Positions 34,534 through 40,309 of a stretch of DNA of 40,309 nt are shown one piece after another. The notes beneath the pieces are model-generated. The model ran no database searches and was not told the DNA's origin. It worked only from the letters and a program-made list of their open reading frames with translations. Location of the stretch: NCBI GenBank assembly GCA_002684655.1, contig NYVR01000011.1:59670-99978 (forward strand). Direction: 5' to 3'. Made by a program: the position numbers and the translations under genes. Each line of letters starts with the position of its first letter. The stretch's first letter is position 1. This stretch comes from Planctomycetota bacterium. Its GTDB lineage: Bacteria; Planctomycetota; UBA1135; UBA2386.

Positions 34534-35465
34534 CAGCCTGTCATGAGTTCGCGTCGCAGCTCGCAGAGCAGTCGCGCCGGTAACGCTTGAGCGCCACCGG
34601 GAAGGGTGCAAACACAGGCAGAGACCTCGGAAGAGAGCTCAAGCAGGCGGCGCGGACGGACGCCGCGCCAGAGGCCAAGGGCCAAGGTCGCCGTGTAAGC
34701 GTCTCCCGCCCCGACCGTGTCGACAGGCGCCACCGGACGCGCAGGCGCGGCGTAGAAGCCCTCCGGACCAACCGCCTCACTGCCGCGTTCGCCGAGTGTT
34801 CGGACGACCCAACGCAACCCGCAGCGATCTCTCAGCGCCCGACCACCTTCGGCAAAGTCGACGTCGACTCTGAACCATCGCGACACCTCCTGCCACTCCT
34901 GTTCGTTCACCTTGAGCACGTCCGCGTTCGCGATCGATGCGCGGACAACCTCTGAGTCCACGTACGGCGCGCGCAGGTTCACGTCGAAGACGCGCAGGGC
35001 ATGCGCTGGCGCCGCGGCGAGGAAACGATGGATCGTGCCCCGGCTGTCTGGATGACGCTGCGCTAAGCTGCCAAAACACACGATGTCCACGCGCCCAGCG
35101 AGCGCCGTAGCTGCTCTACTCCATGGGATGTGGTCCCAGGCGCTGTCTTCGTCGATGCGGTACGTCGGCACCCCGTCATCGCCCAAGATGACGCCGACGC
35201 GGCCGGTCGAACGATCTGGGCACTTAGCGACGCACGTCTGCACGCCGTGCGCCTGCGCGCAGCTCACCAAGGACACCCCCGCTTCGTCTGCGCCAACGGC
35301 GCTCACGGTCCAAGCCTGCGCGCCGAACTGCGCCGCGTAGCAAGCGAAGTTGGCCGGGGCACCTCCCCACCGACGCCCGTCGGGAGCATCGTCCCAGAGC
35401 AGCTCGCCGAGGCCAACGACGACCGGCGCTTCTATCCCCCCGCGCGGCTCCGGTCGCACGCTCAC
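34533..35465 (-). CDS. PfkB family carbohydrate kinase (fructokinase-like)
   Basis: 310 residues. The ribokinase fold opens with APVVVGLGELLWDDAPDG and RRWGGAPANFACYAAQFGA (sugar-binding GG motif). RVFDVNLRAPYVD resembles the fructokinase DxNLR block, and LKVNEQEW follows. PfkB signature 2 is VDTVGAGDAYTATLALG with Asp255 as catalytic base and the GAG anion hole. It phosphorylates a monosaccharide with ATP in the cytoplasm; the substrate could be fructose, a keto-deoxy sugar or a deoxyhexulose. It is convergent with the sulfatase (44-bp gap). Together with the mutarotase and aldolase it could feed sugars from degraded polysaccharide into glycolysis; that is inference. Confidence 0.9.
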   Translation of the reverse strand: MSVRPEPRGGIEAPVVVGLGELLWDDAPDGRRWGGAPANFACYAAQFGAQAWTVSAVGADEAGVSLVSCAQAHGVQTCVAKCPDRSTGRVGVILGDDGVPTYRIDEDSAWDHIPWSRAATALAGRVDIVCFGSLAQRHPDSRGTIHRFLAAAPAHALRVFDVNLRAPYVDSEVVRASIANADVLKVNEQEWQEVSRWFRVDVDFAEGGRALRDRCGLRWVVRTLGERGSEAVGPEGFYAAPARPVAPVDTVGAGDAYTATLALGLWRGVRPRRLLELSSEVSACVCTLPGGAQALPARLLCELRRELMTG

Positions 35466-35627
35466 GCGACGCTACCCCACCAGCCTCGATCCCATGCTTT
35501 GAACCGGCTGCGTGGCTGCTCTCCCGCGGCGAGACATCGCGTGTGGGTGAGATCAGCTGGGATAGAGCGTCGATTCCTGATTATGCAAGGCTCCGCGAAG
35601 GGAGGCCTGACCATAGCGCGCCATGGG

Positions 35628-36314
35628 CTAGGGCTGAAAGGTCAGCGTGACCATCCTGACAATGCTGCTTGAGTTATCGGCGTGGGTGCGCGTGGTCGCG
35701 CGGATCTCATAGACGCCGTCGACCGTCACGGGCTCCGTAAAGGTCTGGTTGAGGAACCCGGTCTGAATCTCACTGAAGCCGTTGTTGCCTAGATCAACCA
35801 TCGTCCAAGCGGCGCCGCCGTTGCTTGAGTTGGTCCCGACGAGATCGATGCTCAGGGTCCCTGAGACAGGCTCCGTCGTGTAGAGCGTCAGCATGAACTC
35901 GTGTGTACCGATCGTCCCCATAGACTCGAAGCCGTCGCTGACGGCCTCTTCCTCGATCGTAAAGACCACGGTCTGACCGCTAGCCGTCAAGCCGTACTGA
36001 CCTCGCACAAACCCGGTCTCGCTGCTTGAGACGGACATGCCGCTGTTGTCGACCGAGAACGACGCGCTGCTCAGGTCGGTCCCCTGCGGCACGCTCGTGG
36101 TCGCGCCCACGACCTGGCCCCGCAGATCGGTGTGGGCGACGACCCCAGCGTTGACGGCGGGCGGCGGAGGCACAGTCGGGGTGTTGGTCGAGGAGCCGCC
36201 GAGCTCGTCTTCCTGGTCGTTGAGCGAACATGACGCGAGCGCGAACAGCGCGAGACACGGCAGCAGTCTCACCGCGACAGATCGCGGGGATCGATGGGAT
36301 TTGTTGCAGATCAT
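35628..36314 (-). CDS. Uncharacterised lipoprotein, copy 2 of a paralogous pair
   Basis: 228 residues. The hydrophobic leader ends in the lipobox ALASC (Cys29). A low-complexity linker follows (GGSSTNTPTVPPPPAV), then an all-beta Ser/Thr/Gly-rich domain of about 175 residues. It matches the lipoprotein at 8537-9208 over its length: PQGTDLSSASF against PQGTDLTDAYF, EPVSGTLSI against EPVTGTLTI, VDLGNNG against FDLGNDG, and IVRMVTLTFQP against IVRVVTITFEP. No known domain is recognised. The linker is longer and Pro-rich compared with copy 1. It has an AT-rich promoter-like element like that of copy 1. It lies between the kinase and the P1 peptidase gene, on the same strand as both. Function unknown; likely exported and lipid-anchored. 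Confidence 0.85.
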   Translation of the reverse strand: MICNKSHRSPRSVAVRLLPCLALFALASCSLNDQEDELGGSSTNTPTVPPPPAVNAGVVAHTDLRGQVVGATTSVPQGTDLSSASFSVDNSGMSVSSSETGFVRGQYGLTASGQTVVFTIEEEAVSDGFESMGTIGTHEFMLTLYTTEPVSGTLSIDLVGTNSSNGGAAWTMVDLGNNGFSEIQTGFLNQTFTEPVTVDGVYEIRATTRTHADNSSSIVRMVTLTFQP

Positions 36315-36375
36315 GGACGGACCTCGGGGCTAGAGGACTGCACTCCTAATGATGTAATGTCGTTTATTAGAGCAT

Positions 36376-36390
36376 ATTATATCCGTCATT
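36376..36390 (-). promoter_or_regulatory. AT-rich promoter-like element of lipoprotein copy 2
   Basis: On the minus strand AATGACGGATATAAT ends in a perfect TATAAT box (36376-36381), 61 nt before the lipoprotein ATG, inside an AT-rich patch (36350-36390). It matches 12 of 15 bases of the element before the paralogous lipoprotein at 9208. No TTGACA-like -35 at 17 bp is seen. Promoter identity is inferred. Confidence 0.6.
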
Positions 36391-36483
36391 GCCGGATTGA
36401 GGCGGCCGCAGACGAGGCCCCGAGGCCGCGTCGGCAGCCCCCCCTTGGCAACGGCATTTCCGCCCTCGCTCTCGCGGCTCGCG

Positions 36484-37608
36484 TTACTTCTTGAGTCGCC
36501 CGAAACGCTCAAGCAGCTCGCAGAGCTGATCGTGCGGCAGAGCCTCCGACCGGTGGCCGGCGCGCCCCACCATGGTCTCAGCCGCGACCATAGCGTTGAG
36601 GATCGCCTCCTCGGTGGCCTGCACCGTGGCGTCGAACAGCGCGCTCAGCTTGTGGTTCGCGAGCATGACGAGGTCGGCTTGCGTGGCGATTGCAGCGCCG
36701 CGATTTGCGGTCGAGAACGCGAGGAAGATGTCTCCGGATCCGTTGCCGGACGTGCTCCCAACGCGCGCGATGCCCAGCGAAACGCGGCGCGCGACGCGAT
36801 CTAACTGGTGCGGTAGCAGCGGAGCGTCAGTCGCGACTATGACGATGATCGACCCCTGCTCTTCGCGCCTGTCGCGCTGGTCCTCGGCGCGCGCTCGCAG
36901 CAGTTCACGGCCCACGGGCACGCCGTCGACGCGAAGTTGGTCTGCACGACCGAAGTTCGACTGCACGAGCGCGCCGAGTGTGTAGACGACGTCGCCAACT
37001 CGGACGCGACGCGACGACGTGCCAATCCCACCTTTGAAGCCCAGCGTGCGCATGCCCGTGCCGCCGCCGACGTTGCCCTCAGGCACCGGGCCGCTCTTCG
37101 CAGAATCCAGCGCGCGACGCGCGTGCGCGGCCGTGACGTGGAATCCGTCCGTGTCGTTGAGGTGCCCGTCGTAGGTCTCAGCGACGACGGGCAAAGACCA
37201 CGGCTGGAGCTTCGCGCCGCGCGCAACCTGCCACCCGATGACCGCGTCCCTCACCACGCCGACGCTGTGGGTGTTGGTGATGCACACGGGACCCTCCAGA
37301 AAGCCGGACTCGGTGATCCACGTCGTGCCCGTCATCTCGCCGTTGCCGTTCAACGCGAACCATCCAGCGAAGACGGGGTCTTTCGGGTCGTCGCCACGAG
37401 GAAAGATCGCGGTAACGCCCGTGCGAACGTCGTCGCCCTGGATCAACGTCGTGTGACCGACGTAGACGCCGTCTACATCGGTGATCGCGTTGTTCGCGCC
37501 GGGTTCACCTTCGAATGGGATCCCAAGGTCCCGCGCGCGTTCGGCGCGTTGCCCTTGCTGGCTGAAGACCGGTGTCGCGAGCGCGAGACAGAACATCAGG
37601 ATGCGCAT
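36484..37608 (-). CDS. Secreted DmpA-type P1 family aminopeptidase (S58)
   Basis: 374 residues with a short signal peptide (MRILMFCLALATPVFSQ). Family landmarks are NAITDVDGVYVGHTTL, GVTAIFPRG, FALNGNGEMTGTTWI, ITNTHSVGVVRDAV, GNVGGGTGM and FKGGIGTSSR. The self-cleavage site is probably Gly252-Ser253 in EEQGSIIVIVATDAPLLPHQ, giving a C-terminal subunit of 122 residues, close to that of DmpA, with Ser253 as N-terminal nucleophile. Ser291 in GNGSGDIFLAFSTAN sits about 38 residues later, as in the family. It removes N-terminal D- or L-residues, or beta-amino acids, from short peptides. The exported form suggests peptide scavenging in the periplasm. It is divergent from the protease gene at 37845. 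Confidence 0.92.
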   Translation of the reverse strand: MRILMFCLALATPVFSQQGQRAERARDLGIPFEGEPGANNAITDVDGVYVGHTTLIQGDDVRTGVTAIFPRGDDPKDPVFAGWFALNGNGEMTGTTWITESGFLEGPVCITNTHSVGVVRDAVIGWQVARGAKLQPWSLPVVAETYDGHLNDTDGFHVTAAHARRALDSAKSGPVPEGNVGGGTGMRTLGFKGGIGTSSRRVRVGDVVYTLGALVQSNFGRADQLRVDGVPVGRELLRARAEDQRDRREEQGSIIVIVATDAPLLPHQLDRVARRVSLGIARVGSTSGNGSGDIFLAFSTANRGAAIATQADLVMLANHKLSALFDATVQATEEAILNAMVAAETMVGRAGHRSEALPHDQLCELLERFGRLKK

Positions 37609-37834
37609 GATGAGATCCTGACGGAGCGATCTACCGATGCAAGCCGCACGAGCACGACGCCCGGCGATCCGGGAACAGCTCTGCGATACGCGGACTCTTT
37701 CCTCGTCGACTTGGCCGAATCAACGCAGCGCCCGCCTCGCGACGTGAGCGACGCTCGATCCCGTTTATTTGGGGGTGGCCAGGACGATGACGAACTCACA
37801 GACTAAGAAGCTCGTCCCCACCGACACACCGAGT

Positions 37835-37840
37835 AAGGAG
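37835..37840 (+). promoter_or_regulatory. Shine-Dalgarno site of the protease gene
   Basis: AAGGAG lies 4 nt before ATG 37845 and fixes that start. It is one of the few clear ribosome-binding sites in the window, where most genes lack one. Confidence 0.7.
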
Positions 37841-37844
37841 CACC

Positions 37845-40309
37845 ATGCACTCCCTCCAGATGCTCACTGCGCTGAGCCTCACGACCATGTTGGCGGCGCA
37901 AGCCGTAGATCCGCAGAGTTCGAACCACTATCTCCAGGTCGACTCCGGCCTCGTCCAAAATAACCTGACCGCTCCGACAGCCGCCGGGGTCCCGCAGGTC
38001 GTGTGGTCGCATGTGGTCACCGTCAACCGCGCGTCTTGGATGCGCCTGCACTATCACCACGTGCAGCTGTCCGGCAGCGCGAAACGCGGCGCGGACGGCT
38101 CCTTTCTCCGGCTCACGTCGATGCGGGACGGCGCGGTGCAGCTGCAGCACATGCAGCACGTCGAAGAGTGGCAGAACACCTCGGCCTACTTCAACGGGGA
38201 CAGCGTGCTGGTTGAGCTGCTCGCGCAACCCGGCACCGGCGACAACCGGTTTGTCCTGCGCTGCGCGGTCGCCGGACCAGAGCAACACGGCGAACCCGAC
38301 TCGATCTGCGGCACCGTCGACGACCGCCAGCCGAGCAGCGACGCCCGCGTCGGCCGCGTCGGCTTCGGCTGCACCGCATGGATGATCAACGACTGCAACC
38401 ACTGCTTCTTGTCCGCAGGCCACTGCGGCGTCGGCGGCTCGACCGTGATCCAGTTCAACGTGCCGATGTCTAGCGGGTCGGGCAGTCCGCAAGCGCCGGC
38501 TCCCTCCGATCAGTACGCGGTCGACCCGAGCTCGGTCCAAGACCAGAGCGGCGGCGCGTCGCTAGGAGACGACTGGGTCTACTTCGGCTGCTTCGACAAC
38601 TCGAACACCGGCCTGTCCCCCTACGCAGCCCAAGGATCGGTGGCGTTCGATCTGATCAACCCACCGGCGGTCTCTGGGCAAACGATCCGCATCACCGGCT
38701 TCGGTACTACAAGCTCGCCGGTCTCCCCGACCTGGAACCAGATCCAGAAGACACACAGCGGCCCGTACTTCAGCAACTCCAGCGACGTCCTCCGCTACAC
38801 GGTAGACACGACGGGCGGCAACTCTGGCTCCCCGGTCATCCTCGACGGCACCAACAACGCAATCGGGATCCACACCAACGCCGGCTGCAACTCGGTCGGC
38901 GGCAACCAAGGCTGCGGCGCCGCCAACACATCGCTACAAGCCGCGCTCTCGAACCCCCAGGGGATCTGCGCGCAGGGTAGCAACTGCGGCGGCGGCGGCG
39001 GCGGCGGTTCGCCGCTGACGACGACCTTCTCCTCCAACAACGGCCAAGCCGGCAACATGTTCGACCTCCGCGTCGCCAGCGGCACAGCGCCGGTCGTCAT
39101 CGACGACTTCGACGTCAACCTCGACGCGGGCAACTGGGACCTCGAGATCTACACGACGACGAGCGGCGGCAGCCACGTCGGCGTCGAGCAGGACGCGACC
39201 GCCTGGACGCTCGTCGCGAGCATCCCCGGCGTCGTCAGCAACGGCGCGAACACGCCGACGCCGCTCGGCCAGAGCTTGAACCTGACCATCGACTGCGGTG
39301 ACCAGGTCGGCTTCTACGTCACGGTGAGCAACGGCAACGCCCTGAACTACACCACCGGAACCGGGTTCGCCGTCGGCGACATCTACGCGTCGAACGCAGA
39401 CCTTGAGATGCTCGCGGGCACCGGCAACACCTATCCGTTCGGCAGCGTCTTCGGTCCGCCTACGAGCAGCCGCATCTTCAACGGCAACATCTACTACACG
39501 GTCAGCGCCGGCAGCTGCGGCGGCGGCGGCGGCAGCCCAGCTACAGCGTCGACCTACGGGAGCGGCTGCGTGGTCTCGTTTACGTCGTTCTACGAACAGC
39601 TGACGCAAGCCGACATGGACCTCGCAGGGCTGGAGATCTGGGGGACGGCGACAGCCGGCGGCCACACGGTCAACACCCGGCCCGCCACGATCCTAGCGGT
39701 CGGCTCCCTGGGATCGGCCAGCGCGCTGGCGCTCGGCGACGATGACCAGACGACAGCGGGTACGCTGGGCTTGTCGGTCGGCTCCAACGGCTGGGTCGCG
39801 CGCGGCACCGGCAACAGCAACGACTACGTCCCGGACGTCTCGACCATGCTCGACAACCCCGCTGAGGGCTACTACGCGTGGACGGACCTGCAGCCCAACG
39901 CTGCGGGTAGCGGCGAGGTGTTCTACGAAGAATCCGGCACCCAGTGGATGGTGACCTACGACGGCGTCTACCTGTGGAGCACAACCGACCCGGTGACGAT
40001 CCAGTTCCGCGGCGACGAGTCGAACGGCGACTTCGTGATCGCGTTCGGCGCGCTCACCAACACGGGACCGGAAGACTGGGTCATCGGCCACAGCGGCGGC
40101 GGCGCCAGCAGCGACCCAGGGCCGCGCGACCTGTCGCAAGGGACGCTGTTCGGCTTCCTGATGGGCGACCAGGACCGCGAAGGCCTCGCGCTGGCGCCGA
40201 TCGGCGCGCCCGTGCTCGGCGCGCCGTTCCAGCTGCAGACCACGAACATCCCGTCGTCGGCGGTGTTCCACGTCGGCATCCTCGGACTGAACCAGGTGAC
40301 CGCTCCGCT
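37845..40309 (+). CDS. Secreted trypsin-like serine protease with C-terminal modules (C-terminus outside window)
   Basis: At least 821 codons, open to the window edge; the stop is outside. A signal peptide (MHSLQMLTALSLTTMLAAQA) precedes a beta-rich N-domain (about 30-145). The trypsin-like domain (150-370) has the His of CFLSAGHCG (His193), a likely Asp in GDDWVYFG (Asp243), and the nucleophile Ser327 in TTGGNSGSPVI. Cys pairs are frequent, suggesting disulfides. A Gly-rich linker (383-388) leads to a beta domain (about 393-553: NNGQAGNMFDLRV, VNLDAGNWDLEIY, RIFNGNIYYT) seen in many secreted bacterial proteins. A second Gly linker leads to the SFYEQ module (YGSGCVVSFTSFYEQ onward, 571-about 780), shared with the protein at 24395. 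The last residues begin the planctomycete C-terminal module. AAGGAG precedes the ATG. Confidence 0.9.
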   Translation, partial: MHSLQMLTALSLTTMLAAQAVDPQSSNHYLQVDSGLVQNNLTAPTAAGVPQVVWSHVVTVNRASWMRLHYHHVQLSGSAKRGADGSFLRLTSMRDGAVQLQHMQHVEEWQNTSAYFNGDSVLVELLAQPGTGDNRFVLRCAVAGPEQHGEPDSICGTVDDRQPSSDARVGRVGFGCTAWMINDCNHCFLSAGHCGVGGSTVIQFNVPMSSGSGSPQAPAPSDQYAVDPSSVQDQSGGASLGDDWVYFGCFDNSNTGLSPYAAQGSVAFDLINPPAVSGQTIRITGFGTTSSPVSPTWNQIQKTHSGPYFSNSSDVLRYTVDTTGGNSGSPVILDGTNNAIGIHTNAGCNSVGGNQGCGAANTSLQAALSNPQGICAQGSNCGGGGGGGSPLTTTFSSNNGQAGNMFDLRVASGTAPVVIDDFDVNLDAGNWDLEIYTTTSGGSHVGVEQDATAWTLVASIPGVVSNGANTPTPLGQSLNLTIDCGDQVGFYVTVSNGNALNYTTGTGFAVGDIYASNADLEMLAGTGNTYPFGSVFGPPTSSRIFNGNIYYTVSAGSCGGGGGSPATASTYGSGCVVSFTSFYEQLTQADMDLAGLEIWGTATAGGHTVNTRPATILAVGSLGSASALALGDDDQTTAGTLGLSVGSNGWVARGTGNSNDYVPDVSTMLDNPAEGYYAWTDLQPNAAGSGEVFYEESGTQWMVTYDGVYLWSTTDPVTIQFRGDESNGDFVIAFGALTNTGPEDWVIGHSGGGASSDPGPRDLSQGTLFGFLMGDQDREGLALAPIGAPVLGAPFQLQTTNIPSSAVFHVGILGLNQVTAP

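Noticed and set aside
38987-39008. GGC-repeat resembling a microsatellite
   Set aside because: It encodes a poly-Gly linker between domains of the secreted protease, in frame, and is repeated at a second domain boundary near 39520.
1-40309. CRISPR arrays, defence systems, prophage or insertion sequences
   Set aside because: No regularly spaced repeats, cas-like, transposase, integrase or terminase proteins were found on either strand.

Overview
The window looks like a chromosomal segment of a marine, high-GC Planctomycetota-type bacterium. No taxonomic marker gene is present, so this is an inference. It rests on two formylglycine sulfatases, a DUF1080 lipoprotein, a DhnA-type aldolase, several sulfotransferases, frequent absence of clear Shine-Dalgarno sites, and large secreted proteins ending in a Cys/Gly-rich module (GAPGC ... 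QAA ... TSNG) that I associate with this phylum. I see no rRNA, tRNA, CRISPR array, insertion sequence or phage gene.

Layout. (1) 1-3.7 kb: two divergent GT-C type membrane glycosyltransferases; the leftward one runs off the left edge. (2) 3.7-9.3 kb: class I fructose-bisphosphate aldolase, a membrane acyltransferase, a secreted choice-of-anchor-I protein and an uncharacterised lipoprotein. (3) 9.6-21.3 kb: a glycan assembly region with an AsnB-type amidotransferase, six glycosyltransferases and a fatty acid desaturase, interrupted at 13.8-15.3 kb by a gene-poor stretch with traces of a decayed gene. (4) 21.5-27.3 kb: a TSUP anion exporter, a rhamnose/fucose-type mutarotase, a sulfatase, a multi-domain secreted protein and a sulfotransferase. 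(5) 27.3-32.6 kb: a tight leftward cassette of a sulfotransferase-glycosyltransferase fusion, a second sulfotransferase, a GT1 glycosyltransferase and a methyltransferase, preceded by a DUF1080 lipoprotein. (6) 32.7-40.3 kb: a second sulfatase, a PfkB sugar kinase, a second copy of the lipoprotein family, a DmpA-type aminopeptidase, and a secreted trypsin-like protease cut by the right edge.

How it fits together. One set of genes (glycosyltransferases, three sulfotransferase domains, methyltransferase, acyltransferase, amidotransferase) could build and decorate a sulfated surface glycan or glycolipid. A second set (two sulfatases, DUF1080, 6-deoxysugar mutarotase, PfkB kinase, aldolase, TSUP exporter) fits breakdown of sulfated deoxysugar polysaccharides. 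Genes are mostly singletons on alternating strands rather than one operon, and no Wzx/Wzy/ABC export genes are visible, so the product cannot be assigned. The most novel-looking items are the shared extracellular modules, the paralogous lipoprotein pair with matching AT-rich promoter-like elements, and the sulfotransferase-glycosyltransferase fusion cassette.
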